A stretch of 64,000 nt of DNA from Paracoccus sp. S1E-3. Lineage in GTDB: Bacteria; Pseudomonadota; Alphaproteobacteria; Rhodobacterales; Rhodobacteraceae. Below are positions 28,180 through 36,774 of this stretch, piece by piece (within the stretch, counting starts at the first letter, position 1; every line of letters starts with the position of its first letter). The DNA is taken from positions 113,939 through 177,938 of the forward strand of contig NZ_JACEMU010000007.1 of the NCBI RefSeq assembly GCF_013868135.1, read 5' to 3'. Both the position numbers and the translations under genes were made by a program. The notes beneath the pieces are model-generated. The model ran no database searches and was not told the origin of the DNA. It saw nothing but the letters and a program-made list of their open reading frames with translations.

Positions 28180-28247
28180 GTCATTATCCTGTCTGGTCGC
28201 GCCAGTTTCTAAGCCGCGCGCGGCCTGCGGGCAAGGGGCGAGGGGGA

Positions 28248-28766
28248 TCAGCGCAGCTTCAGGATGCGCGCAATCTCCTCCAGCGCGTCACGCTGCCGGT
28301 CGTTCAGTCCGCCTGTGCGGCTGCCAACCGTGTTCAGGATCGGCAGAAGCTGCTGGAAAGCGCCCGCGTCCAGCTTGCCCAGCCGTTTCGTCAGCCGGGT
28401 GATGGCGGGTTGCGGGCCTTGGCATTCGCCGATCAGCCAGCGGCCGAGGATCAGCATTTCGTCGGCATCGTCGCGGGGCAGGGCCAATTGCTGCGACAGG
28501 GTTTTCGCCAGCGCATATTGATCCTCGCGCGCGGGCAGGCCGCCCAGTTCGAGAAAGGCCAGCGAGATCGTGGCGATGGCCAGCTTGGGGTCATCGACGC
28601 CGTCGACCGGATGGGCATTGGCGCGTCGGCGAAAGCCCAGACGGCGCGGGGCGTTGATCAGATCACTTGCAACATTGCCAATTTCGCGCGCTGCTTCACG
28701 AGCCATGGTCAGGCGCCAGCACCAGACACCTATGGCACTAATGACACCAAGGATAACGAAAAGCAT
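28248..28766 (-). CDS. Membrane-anchored TerB-like helical protein
   Basis: A 172-residue protein with one N-terminal membrane helix ([17 protein letters not shown]) and a soluble, mostly helical domain. The segments [17 protein letters not shown] and [11 protein letters not shown] resemble TerB-like domains, but this is a weak resemblance. ATG 28766 with GGGGAG upstream is preferred over the TTG four codons earlier. Function unknown. Confidence 0.7.
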   Translation of the reverse strand: MLFVILGVISAIGVWCWRLTMAREAAREIGNVASDLINAPRRLGFRRRANAHPVDGVDDPKLAIATISLAFLELGGLPAREDQYALAKTLSQQLALPRDDADEMLILGRWLIGECQGPQPAITRLTKRLGKLDAGAFQQLLPILNTVGSRTGGLNDRQRDALEEIARILKLR

Positions 28767-28857
28767 GACGCTCCCCAACTCTTTACCAAATACGGGTATT
28801 CACAGCGATAACTATCGTCTAGCGGGTCTGCAAAGGCAATAATTGCAAGCGTGGATG

Positions 28858-29511
28858 ATGCGTAACTTGGTGAAAATGGCCGTTCTGGCTGCGGGCCTCT
28901 TGGTGGCGGCGTGTGACAGCGCCAGCATCGGCAAGGCGGCTGTGGATGCGCCGACGCTGAATGCGGGCCAGCCCGGTCTGACCCGCAAGGCGATCTCGAA
29001 ACTGCCGGGGGCGGCGCCGCTGCCCGCCATGCAGTGGGACGGGCGCGACAGCAGCGCCGAATGGACCGATGCGACGCTGGCGGCGCTGGATGCCGAGGGC
29101 GCTATATTGATGTCGCGCGTCCCCTCCGATGTGATGGAGTTCTGCCCCTCCTATGCCAGTCAGAGCCCGGCTAATCGCAAGGCCTTCTGGGCGGGGCTGT
29201 TGTCGGCGATGGCGCGATATGAAAGCGGCCACAACCAGCGCGCCAAGGGCGGTGGTGGCCAGCATCAGGGGCTGATGCAGATTTCGACCTCGACAGCGCA
29301 GAATTTCGGCTGCGGTGGCTCCATGCTGGACGCCAAGGCGAATATGGCCTGCGCGGTCAGGATCGCGGCGACGCAGATCGGCAAGGACAATGCGATTGCG
29401 CGCGGCAACGGCGGCTGGCGCGGCGTCGCGCGCGACTGGATGCCGCTGCGCAACAAGGCCAAACGGGCCGAGATCGCCGGCTGGACCAGCAAGCAGTCCT
29501 ATTGCAGATAG
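28858..29511 (+). CDS. Lytic transglycosylase-like lipoprotein
   Basis: A 217-residue lipoprotein with signal MRNLVKMAVLAAGLLVAAC, where VAAC is the lipobox. The C-terminal half is an SLT-like lysozyme fold: the catalytic glutamate is in AMARYESGHNQ, followed by GLMQISTSTAQNFGC and a C-terminal NGGWRGVARDW segment. It probably cleaves peptidoglycan from the outer membrane side. ATG 28858 is preferred; ATG 28855 also works. A bidirectional terminator follows. Confidence 0.88.
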   Translation: MRNLVKMAVLAAGLLVAACDSASIGKAAVDAPTLNAGQPGLTRKAISKLPGAAPLPAMQWDGRDSSAEWTDATLAALDAEGAILMSRVPSDVMEFCPSYASQSPANRKAFWAGLLSAMARYESGHNQRAKGGGGQHQGLMQISTSTAQNFGCGGSMLDAKANMACAVRIAATQIGKDNAIARGNGGWRGVARDWMPLRNKAKRAEIAGWTSKQSYCR

Positions 29512-29516
29512 GTTGA

Positions 29517-29540
29517 AAAGGGGCGCCGCAGCGCCCCTTT
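29517..29540. terminator. Bidirectional terminator between convergent genes
   Basis: A perfect 10-bp stem, AAAGGGGCGC against GCGCCCCTTT, with a CGCA loop. A-run and T-run on both flanks suit termination of both the transglycosylase gene and the convergent M20 peptidase gene. Confidence 0.85.
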
Positions 29541-29544
29541 CAGC

Positions 29545-30927
29545 TTAGCGCAGCTTGGCGAGGATGCGCGCCCAGCTGCGCGCGCCCTTGGCGAAGCTTT
29601 CGACATCGTATTTCTCGTTCGGCGAATGGATGCGGTCGTCATCCTTGGCAAAGCCCACCAGAATCGTGTCCATTCCGAGGATGCGCTTGAAATCCCCCGC
29701 GATCGGGATCGAGCCGCCCATGCCGATGAACACCGCCTCGCGGTCCCATTCCTCGCCCAGAGCCTGCTTGGCCGCCGCGAATGCGGGGTCCGAGGTGTCC
29801 ATGACCGCCGCGGGCGAGCCGCCATGCTCGTGAAACTCGACCGTGCAGTCGGTGGGCACGAAGCGGGCGACATGGTCGCGGAAGGCGGCGCGGATCTTCA
29901 CCGGGTCCTGGGTGCCGGTCAGGCGGAAGCTGACCTTGGCGCGTGCCTCGGCCGGCAGCACGGTCTTGAAGCCGTCGCCGGTATAGCCGCCGCTGATGCC
30001 GTTGATTTCCGCCGTGGGCTGGTTCCAGACCATTTCGAGGCCCGTGCGGCCCTTCTCGCCGATGGGCTGCTTCAGGCCGACGCGGGACAGGAACTCCGAG
30101 GCATCGAACTTCAGCGCCTCCCAGTCGCGGCGCAGGTCGTCGGACAGGTCTTCGACGCCGTCATAGAAGTCGGGCAGGGTGATGCGGCCGTTCTCGTCCT
30201 TCAGCGTCGAAAGCGCGTTGCACAGAATCTGGATCGGGTTGGCGGCGAGGCCGCCGAAGCTGCCCGAATGCAGGTCACGGTCGGCGCCGCGCACGACGAT
30301 CTCCTCGCCCAGCAGGCCGCGCAACTGGGTGGCGATGGCGGGGCGGCCATCGGCGGCGCGCCCGGTGTCGCAGATCAGCGCCAGCGATTGCGACAGTTCG
30401 TCACGGTTCGCCTCCAGAAACGGCACCAGCGAGGGCGAGCCGGACTCCTCCTCGCCCTCGAACAGCAGGGTCAGGCCGCGCGGCAGTTCCCCATGCACCG
30501 CCTTCCAGGCGCGGCAGGCTTCCACGAAGGTCATCAACTGCCCCTTGTCATCCGAGGTGCCACGGCCGCGGATGATCGGACCGTCGGGCGTGTCCTCGAT
30601 CCGGGGCTCGAAGGGCGGGTTGTCCCACAGGTTCAGCGGATCGACCGGCTGCACGTCATAATGCCCATAGAAAAGCAGCGTCTTTTCAGCGTCTTCCGGG
30701 CTGTGGGCGACCACCATCGGATGGCCCTCGGTCTCGCGGATTTCGGCGGCGAATCCGACCTCGCGCAGCTGGTCGGTCAGCCAGGTGGCGGCGTCGAATA
30801 CATCGCCGTCATGGGCCGGATCGGTCGAGATCGAGGGGATGCGCACAAACGCCATCAGCCGGTCGATCGCATTGGGCAGATCGGCGTCCAGGCGGTTCAG
30901 AACTTCGTCGAGCTTGGGATCGGTCAT
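29545..30927 (-). CDS. M20 family metallopeptidase (dipeptidase-like)
   Basis: A 460-residue zinc peptidase of the M20 family. The metal and catalytic motifs are FYGHYDVQP (about residues 85-93), RGTSDDKGQ, the LFEGEEESGS glutamate pair, and the late IHSPNEK histidine. The dimerisation domain lies about 200-360. Length and motifs resemble cytosolic nonspecific dipeptidase or ArgE-like proteins. ATG 30927 is the family start; the longer frame overlaps the hemA regulatory region. Confidence 0.92.
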   Translation of the reverse strand: MTDPKLDEVLNRLDADLPNAIDRLMAFVRIPSISTDPAHDGDVFDAATWLTDQLREVGFAAEIRETEGHPMVVAHSPEDAEKTLLFYGHYDVQPVDPLNLWDNPPFEPRIEDTPDGPIIRGRGTSDDKGQLMTFVEACRAWKAVHGELPRGLTLLFEGEEESGSPSLVPFLEANRDELSQSLALICDTGRAADGRPAIATQLRGLLGEEIVVRGADRDLHSGSFGGLAANPIQILCNALSTLKDENGRITLPDFYDGVEDLSDDLRRDWEALKFDASEFLSRVGLKQPIGEKGRTGLEMVWNQPTAEINGISGGYTGDGFKTVLPAEARAKVSFRLTGTQDPVKIRAAFRDHVARFVPTDCTVEFHEHGGSPAAVMDTSDPAFAAAKQALGEEWDREAVFIGMGGSIPIAGDFKRILGMDTILVGFAKDDDRIHSPNEKYDVESFAKGARSWARILAKLR

Positions 30928-31009
30928 GGCTTTCCTGACTGTTTTACTTAGGTATAACCTGCGGAAACATGGGGATAATTTCGGAAATTTGCCCTGTAAC
31001 TCGCGGCGA

Positions 31010-31023
31010 TTGACCCTTATCAA
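31010..31023 (+). promoter_or_regulatory. FNR/FnrL box upstream of hemA
   Basis: TTGAC-CCTT-ATCAA matches the FNR consensus (TTGAT-N4-ATCAA) in 9 of 10 informative bases. A -10-like CATGAT lies at 31045-31050, placing the box centre near -40.5, the class II activating position. In Rhodobacter sphaeroides hemA transcription is FnrL-dependent, and fnrL itself lies 4 kb downstream. Confidence 0.8.
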
Positions 31024-31082
31024 TGTGGGGTCCGCTTGATCTGACATGATCGCCCCCAGCAAGCAAGGCAAGGGACCCCGCG

Positions 31083-32312
31083 ATGAATTACGACGCCGCA
31101 CTCGACCAGGCTATCGGCAAGCTGCATGATGAAGGCCGCTATCGCACCTTCATCGATATCGAACGCCGCAAGGGGGCTTACCCGCACGCGGTCTGGACCC
31201 GTCCCGACGGGACCGAACAGCAGATCACCGTCTGGTGCGGCAATGATTATCTGGGCATGGGCCAGCACCCGGTCGTGCTGTCGGCCATGCATGAGGCGCT
31301 GGATGCCACCGGTGCGGGCTCGGGCGGCACGCGCAACATTTCCGGCACCACCGTCTATCACAAGAAGCTGGAAAGCGAGCTGGCCGATCTGCACGACAAG
31401 GAAGCGGCGCTTGTCTTTTCCAGCGCCTATATCGCCAATGACGCGACGCTGTCGACGCTGCGCAAGCTGTTCCCCGGCCTGATCATCTATTCGGATGCGC
31501 TGAATCATGCCTCGATGATCGAGGGGATCAAGCGTTTCGACGGCGCCAAGCGCATCTTCCGCCACAATGACGTGGCCCATCTGCGCGAGCTGCTGGAGGC
31601 CGACGATCCCGAGGCCCCGAAGCTGATCGCCTTCGAATCGATCTATTCCATGGATGGCGATTTCGGCCCGATCGCGGCGATCTGCGATCTGGCCGACGAG
31701 TTCAACGCGCTGACCTATCTGGACGAGGTCCATGCCGTCGGCATGTATGGCCCGCGCGGTGGCGGCGTGGCCGAGCGCGACGGGCTGGCGGGCCGCATCG
31801 ACATCTTCAACGGCACGCTCGGCAAGGCCTTTGGCGTGTTCGGCGGCTATATCGCTGCAAGCGCCAAGATGGTGGATGCGATCCGCTCCTATGCGCCGGG
31901 CTTCATTTTCACCACGTCGCTGCCGCCGGCGGTGGCGGCCGGGGCTGCGGCCTCCATCGCCTTCCTGAAAACGGCAGAGGGGCAGAAGCTGCGCGACATG
32001 CAGCAGCTGCACGCCCGCATCCTGAAGATGCGGCTGAAGGGACTGGGTATGCCGATCATCGATCACGGGTCGCATATCGTGCCGGTTCATGTCGGTCACC
32101 CGATCCATTGCAAGGCGCTGTCCGACATGCTGCTGAATGATTTCGGCATCTATGTGCAGCCGATCAACTTCCCGACCGTGCCGCGCGGCACCGAGCGGCT
32201 GCGTTTCACGCCCTCGCCGGTGCATACGCCCGACCAGATCGAAACCCTGGTGCACGGAATGGATGCGCTCTGGGCACAGTGCAAACTGAATCGTTCTGCT
32301 GCCGTAGCGTGA
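31083..32312 (+). CDS. hemA: 5-aminolevulinate synthase
   Basis: A 409-residue PLP enzyme (alpha-oxoamine synthase) joining glycine and succinyl-CoA to make 5-aminolevulinate, the first step of tetrapyrrole synthesis in alphaproteobacteria. Recognised motifs are [38 protein letters not shown], and the PLP lysine in [11 protein letters not shown]. The length is standard. The upstream FNR box indicates induction when oxygen falls. hemN and fnrL lie nearby. Confidence 0.97.
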   Translation: MNYDAALDQAIGKLHDEGRYRTFIDIERRKGAYPHAVWTRPDGTEQQITVWCGNDYLGMGQHPVVLSAMHEALDATGAGSGGTRNISGTTVYHKKLESELADLHDKEAALVFSSAYIANDATLSTLRKLFPGLIIYSDALNHASMIEGIKRFDGAKRIFRHNDVAHLRELLEADDPEAPKLIAFESIYSMDGDFGPIAAICDLADEFNALTYLDEVHAVGMYGPRGGGVAERDGLAGRIDIFNGTLGKAFGVFGGYIAASAKMVDAIRSYAPGFIFTTSLPPAVAAGAAASIAFLKTAEGQKLRDMQQLHARILKMRLKGLGMPIIDHGSHIVPVHVGHPIHCKALSDMLLNDFGIYVQPINFPTVPRGTERLRFTPSPVHTPDQIETLVHGMDALWAQCKLNRSAAVA

Positions 32313-32393
32313 CCTTGCTGACGGGGTGAACCCCTCTCGCGTCTGTGATAACCTTGTCTTAACTAAGGTGTGCAAAGTTGCGATTCGCGCAAC

Positions 32394-33713
32394 ATGCATG
32401 AGGCAGAGAATATAGGACAGGCGTTGATGATCGGGCTGCCGGCTAAATCGTCGTCACAACAGGGCCTCGGTTCCGAGGTCGATTTGGAGGGCATGGATTC
32501 GCCGTTGGGCGACATCATGCGGGGAGAGCGGGCGACGATGGGCAAGTCGTTGCTGGACGTGCAGCGCGAGCTGCGCATCCGCGCGAGCTATATCGCCGCC
32601 ATCGAAAATTGCGATGTCTCGGCCTTTGACGCGCCCAGTTTCATCTCGGGTTATGTCCGGTCCTATGCGCGCTATCTGAAGATGGACCCCGACTGGGTCT
32701 TCCGCCGCTTCTGCGCCGAATCGGGTTTCTCGCCCACCCATGGCATGGCCCCCGCCGCCTCGGGTCCAAAGCCGCAGCGCCGGCCCTCCGACCCGGCCGA
32801 GGCGCTGGCGAATCCGCGTGCGCTGTTCATTCCCCAGCCCGAATCCTTCTGGTCTTCGGTTGAACCACGCGCGATCGGGTCTCTGGTGGTGCTGATCGCG
32901 CTGGTGACCGGGCTTGGCTATGGCGGCTGGTCGGTTCTGCAGGAATTGCAGAAGGTGAACCTGACGCCGGGCGATCAGATACCGGGCGTCACCGCCGCGC
33001 TCGATCCGGCCGAGGCGACCTCGCAGCCGATCCTGGAGGAGGGGGAGGATCTGGCCCTCAACCTGCCCCAGCCCGAGGGAATCGACCGCATCTATCGCCC
33101 TCAAGTGCTTGAAGTTCCGGTCTTGACGGCGCGGGATGGTCCGATCGCCTCGATCGACCCCGAACTGCCGCCGGCGCCGCCCGGCACCCTGATCGCGGCG
33201 CAGGACGCCCCGGCGGGTGGCGTGCCCCCCGTCGCCGTCGAGGGGGCGGGCCGGGTGCTGGCAAGATCCACCGATTACGGCCCGCAACTGCCTGCCGATC
33301 AGATGGCGGTGCGCACCGTCGCGCTGGATGCGCCCGAGCTGGAACTTCTGGCGGTCCGGCCTGCCTGGGTGCGCGTCACCTCGGCGGATGGCACGGTGCT
33401 GCTGGAAAAGACCATGGATGCGGGCGAGCGGTTTGCCCTCCCCAAGCTTGAATCGCCGCCGGTGCTGCGCGCGGGCAATTCGGGCGCCATCTATTTCGCC
33501 GTCAATGGCCGCACCTATGGCCCCGCCGCGCCGGGCGCGCAGGTGGTCAAGAATGTCGAGCTGTCACCCGCCAGTCTGACCGCCAGATATGTCTTTGCAG
33601 ATCTGTCGAAGGACGAGGATCTGAAGAAGATGGTCGCCATGGCCTCGGCCGATCCGGCGCTGATCCAAGGCGATGCGGCCGATTCGCAGCCGGTCCCATT
33701 GGGGCAGCAATAA
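32394..33713 (+). CDS. RodZ-like helix-turn-helix membrane protein
   Basis: A 439-residue protein with an N-terminal Xre-type HTH (about residues 45-100; GKSLLDVQRELRIRASYIAAIE), then FISGYVRSYARYLKMDPD, one membrane helix (about 160-180), a proline-rich linker and a C-terminal DUF4115 domain (about 310-400; RPAWVRVTSADGTVLLEKTMDAGE). This is the architecture of RodZ, which links MreB to the envelope. The start is uncertain: ATG 32394 has no clear ribosome binding site, and ATG 32427 with AGGACAGG upstream is an alternative. Confidence 0.87.
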   Translation: MHEAENIGQALMIGLPAKSSSQQGLGSEVDLEGMDSPLGDIMRGERATMGKSLLDVQRELRIRASYIAAIENCDVSAFDAPSFISGYVRSYARYLKMDPDWVFRRFCAESGFSPTHGMAPAASGPKPQRRPSDPAEALANPRALFIPQPESFWSSVEPRAIGSLVVLIALVTGLGYGGWSVLQELQKVNLTPGDQIPGVTAALDPAEATSQPILEEGEDLALNLPQPEGIDRIYRPQVLEVPVLTARDGPIASIDPELPPAPPGTLIAAQDAPAGGVPPVAVEGAGRVLARSTDYGPQLPADQMAVRTVALDAPELELLAVRPAWVRVTSADGTVLLEKTMDAGERFALPKLESPPVLRAGNSGAIYFAVNGRTYGPAAPGAQVVKNVELSPASLTARYVFADLSKDEDLKKMVAMASADPALIQGDAADSQPVPLGQQ

Positions 33714-33739
33714 CCCGCAAGCGATGGATATTCATGCAG

Positions 33740-33768
33740 AAAGGCCCATGCTTCTGGCACGGGCCTTT
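33740..33768. terminator. Hairpin between convergent RodZ-like gene and hemN
   Basis: The 8-bp stem AAAGGCCC (33740-33747) pairs with GGGCCTTT (33761-33768) and is followed by CTTCC. It can serve both directions, since hemN ends 28 bases further on from the other side. Confidence 0.7.
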
Positions 33769-33795
33769 CTTCCTAAGCGCTCAGCTCGCAGGGGT

Positions 33796-35154
33796 TCAGA
33801 TCGCAGTTGAATGCCCGGTTGCCGCCATGTCATAGGCGTCCAGCCGATGGGCGATCATGCGTGTCAGCGGGCGCGCCTGCAGCGGGATCTCCAGACTGCC
33901 GTCGGGGGCGATCCGCACCATGGATCCGAAATGAGCGGCGATCGGGGCGAAAAGCTGCGTCAGCGCCTCGGAGCCGAGACCAAAGCGCGCGCCCATCTCG
34001 GCAGCGTCGATGCGGAAATCGCACATCAGCGCCTCGATCATGCGGGCGCGCCACTGATCTTCGGCGCTGAACACATGCCCGCGCGTGACCGACAGCCGCC
34101 CCTCGCGGATGGCTTTGGTATGGGCGCCGGTGGCGGGTGCGTTCTGCGCGAAACCCTGCGGATAGCGCGAGATGGAGGACGCCCCCAGCCCGACCAGCAC
34201 TTCGGCCTGATCTTCGGTATAGCCCTGGAAGTTCCGCTTCAGCCGCGCAGCCTTCTGGGCCGTGGCCAGACCGTCATCGGGACGGGCGAAATGGTCGATG
34301 CCGATCTCGGCATAGCCATCCGCCAGGAACAGCTTGCGCGCGGTATTGAACAGGTGCAGCCGCGCCTCGGGCGAGGGCAGCGCCTCGGAAGGGATCATCA
34401 CCTGTCGCTTGGCCATCCAGGGCACATGCGCATAGCCGTAAAGCGCCACCCTGTCGGGCGACAGCGCCAGCAGCTTCTGCACCGAATCGGCGATCCGCGG
34501 ACCATCCTGATGGGGCAGCCCGAACAGGATATCGGCATTGACGCTGGCCACGCCACGGGCGCGGATCATCTCGACCGCTCTGGCAGTGATCTCGAAGCTC
34601 TGGTCGCGGCCGATGGTCTTCTGGATCTCGGGGTCGAAATCCTGCACACCGATGCTGGCGCGGGTCAGCCCGGCCTCGGCCAACGCGTCCATGCGGGCAT
34701 CGTCGATCTCGTTCGGGTCGATCTCGACCGAAAACTCAGCCCCTTCGGCCAGCGGAAAGGCCGCGAAGACGGCGCCGGCGAGGCGGCGCATCATGTCGGG
34801 CGGCATCAGCGTGGGTGTGCCGCCGCCCCAATGCAGTCGGGACAGCCGGATGCCGGGGGCCAGATTGGCCTTCAACAGCTCCAGCTCGGCCAGCAGCACA
34901 TCTGCATAGGCGCGCACCGGATCATCCGATTGCGTGCCCTGGGTGCGGCAGGCGCAGAACCAGCACAGCCTGCGACAGAAGGGCACATGCATGTAAAGCG
35001 AGATCGCCGAACCCGCCGGAATGGCGGCCTGCCAGACGGCGACTTCGTCTGGCCCCACCGCAGGTTTGAACTGGGTGGCAGGCGGATATGAGGTGTAGCG
35101 CGGCACACGTGCGTCAAACAGGCCCAGCCGCGAGAGTTGCGATTCCTGTGTCAT
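33796..35154 (-). CDS. hemN: Oxygen-independent coproporphyrinogen III oxidase
   Basis: A 452-residue radical-SAM enzyme decarboxylating coproporphyrinogen III without oxygen. The cluster motif CRRLCWFC is at about residues 60-67 with the extra cysteine of CACR at about 69, followed by WGGGTPT. The C-terminal HemW/HemN domain is present. ATG 35154 matches the family start and is exactly one base after the start site predicted from the FNR box and its -10 element, so the message may be leaderless. Confidence 0.95.
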   Translation of the reverse strand: MTQESQLSRLGLFDARVPRYTSYPPATQFKPAVGPDEVAVWQAAIPAGSAISLYMHVPFCRRLCWFCACRTQGTQSDDPVRAYADVLLAELELLKANLAPGIRLSRLHWGGGTPTLMPPDMMRRLAGAVFAAFPLAEGAEFSVEIDPNEIDDARMDALAEAGLTRASIGVQDFDPEIQKTIGRDQSFEITARAVEMIRARGVASVNADILFGLPHQDGPRIADSVQKLLALSPDRVALYGYAHVPWMAKRQVMIPSEALPSPEARLHLFNTARKLFLADGYAEIGIDHFARPDDGLATAQKAARLKRNFQGYTEDQAEVLVGLGASSISRYPQGFAQNAPATGAHTKAIREGRLSVTRGHVFSAEDQWRARMIEALMCDFRIDAAEMGARFGLGSEALTQLFAPIAAHFGSMVRIAPDGSLEIPLQARPLTRMIAHRLDAYDMAATGHSTAI

Positions 35155-35161
35155 GGGCGTA

Positions 35162-35203
35162 ACAATACGACTTCCTACAGGATAGCTCATTGATGCATGT
35201 CAA
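35162..35203 (-). promoter_or_regulatory. Class II FNR promoter for hemN (also overlaps fnrL start)
   Basis: The box TTGAT-GCAT-GTCAA occupies 35190-35203. On the minus strand a TATTGT element lies at 35167-35162, exactly 22 bases from the box edge. This puts the box centre at -41.5 and the -10 at -12 to -7 for a start at 35155. The same box covers the ATG of fnrL on the plus strand, so FnrL bound there could block its own gene. Confidence 0.8.
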
Positions 35204-35957
35204 GTTGAACCCGGTCGAAAGGCCCTCGACACAGGTAACGCTCAGTTGCGACGACTGCCCGATCCGTTATCGGGCAGTCTGCGCGAATTGCGAAGCGGGC
35301 GATCTGGAGCGGCTGGAAGCGGCGAAATACGACCGCAGCTATCAGGCCGGGCAGGTGATCGTCTGGGCAGGGGAGCGGATGGACTTCGTGGCCTCGATGG
35401 TCAGCGGCGTGGCCAGCCTGACGCAGGCGCTGGAAGACGGGCGCACCCAGATGGTGGGCCTGCTGTTGCCCAGCGATTTCCTGGGCCGTCCGGGCCGCGA
35501 AACGGCCCCTTATACCGTCACTGCGGTGACGGACGTGTCGCTGTGCTGCTTTCGCCGCAAGCCTTTCGAGGAGATGATGGCGCATAATCCGCGCCTTCCC
35601 GCCCGGCTTCTGGAAATGACCCTGGACGAGTTGGACGCCGCCCGCGAGTGGCTGATGCTGCTGGGCCGCAAATCCGCGCGCGAGAAGATCGCCTCGTTCC
35701 TGTCCATCCTCGCCCGCCGCGAGGCATCGCTGCGGCATGAGCGTCCCAGCGGCGAGATCGAATTGACCCTGCCGCTGACGCGCGAGGCCATGGCCGATTA
35801 TCTGGGACTTACGCTGGAAACGGTCAGCCGGCAGATGTCGGCCCTGAAGCGTGACAAATTGATCGAGCTGCGCGGCAAACGCGGCGTGGTGCTGGTCGAT
35901 TACGAACTGTTACTTAGCGAAAGCGGCGACGACGCCGATGGCGGTCTGGTGCACTGA
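35193..35957 (+). CDS. fnrL: FNR-family oxygen-sensing regulator FnrL
   Basis: A 254-residue CRP/FNR regulator activating genes for low-oxygen growth. Cysteines at about 19, 22, 30 and 33 (LSCDDCPIRYRAVCANC) and at 118-119 supply the Fe-S cluster ligands of FNR. A cyclic-nucleotide-like sensor domain is followed by the dimer helix and an HTH whose recognition helix ETVSRQ carries the FNR-type E-x-x-S-R contacts. ATG 35193 lies inside the FNR box; TTG 35205 is an in-frame alternative. It ends directly against the convergent M48 gene with no spacer. Confidence 0.94.
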   Translation: MHVKLNPVERPSTQVTLSCDDCPIRYRAVCANCEAGDLERLEAAKYDRSYQAGQVIVWAGERMDFVASMVSGVASLTQALEDGRTQMVGLLLPSDFLGRPGRETAPYTVTAVTDVSLCCFRRKPFEEMMAHNPRLPARLLEMTLDELDAAREWLMLLGRKSAREKIASFLSILARREASLRHERPSGEIELTLPLTREAMADYLGLTLETVSRQMSALKRDKLIELRGKRGVVLVDYELLLSESGDDADGGLVH

Positions 35958-36638
35958 TCAGCGCCAGCGACGGCGATTGGCCTCGATCGCGGCGATGCGT
36001 TTTTCCACATGCGGGTGTGACAGCAGCCAGGCTGGCGCGACGTGTCCGCGCGCGCCGGTCAGCTTTTCCAGCTTGCGAAACAGCGAGACCTGAGGTTCGA
36101 CCCCGATGCCCGACTTGACAAGCAGGGCAGTCGCGAAGCGGTCGGCCTCGAATTCGTCCTGCTGCGACAGGCGCGCGGCTATGGCGCTCAGCATCAGACC
36201 GATCAGCCACGGCCCGATGAAGGGCAGAAAGCGCCCAACCGTCATCAGCAGGACCGAGCGAATGACATTCTGCCCCGCAAAATCGATCATTCGCCGCTTG
36301 CTGTGGCCATGGGCGACATGGCCCAGTTCATGCGCGACCACGCCCGAGATCTCCTCGGGCGTGACCTCGCCCTTTTCCATCCGGTCCAGAAAACCGCGGG
36401 TGATGAAAATGCGCCCGTCCGGCGCCGCCAGTCCGTTGACGGCGGGAATTTCATAGACATGCGCGCGGATGCGCGGCAGCTCCATCGCCGCGCCCAGACG
36501 ATCCAGAAGCGGGTTCAGCCGGGCGTCGTTCAGGGGCGTCGAACGCTCGTTCAACTCGCGCTTCAACCGCCAGACGGAAAAGAACCACATGGCAAGCGCA
36601 TAGGCGAGGATGAGCAGAAGCGGCAGGAATTTGACCAT
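35958..36638 (-). CDS. M48 family membrane-anchored zinc metalloprotease
   Basis: A 226-residue protease with an N-terminal membrane helix (about 4-22) and HELGH at about residues 103-107; the third ligand is in FEADRFA (about 165). A second hydrophobic hairpin lies about 125-155. This is the HtpX/Oma1-like architecture, with quality-control cleavage of membrane or periplasmic proteins likely. ATG 36638 gives the membrane anchor; the 136-base gap upstream holds only a weak hairpin. It is probably the last gene of the MORN-VWA operon. Confidence 0.85.
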   Translation of the reverse strand: MVKFLPLLLILAYALAMWFFSVWRLKRELNERSTPLNDARLNPLLDRLGAAMELPRIRAHVYEIPAVNGLAAPDGRIFITRGFLDRMEKGEVTPEEISGVVAHELGHVAHGHSKRRMIDFAGQNVIRSVLLMTVGRFLPFIGPWLIGLMLSAIAARLSQQDEFEADRFATALLVKSGIGVEPQVSLFRKLEKLTGARGHVAPAWLLSHPHVEKRIAAIEANRRRWR

Positions 36639-36774
36639 GTCCCAGATGTGGGCCAGCCGTCGTCGTCGATCAAGGGCAAAGCTTTGGGGATGTTCAGATC
36701 TTGGTCCCCTGAACAGCGAGGAGGGGACGAGCGTTCCTCGCCTCTCTCCGGCGCGCAAATACCTTGCCTGCGCG

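Noticed and set aside
36703..36742. GTCCCC/GGGGAC hairpin between the VWA and M48 genes as a terminator
   Set aside because: Short stem, large loop and no T-run on the relevant strand.
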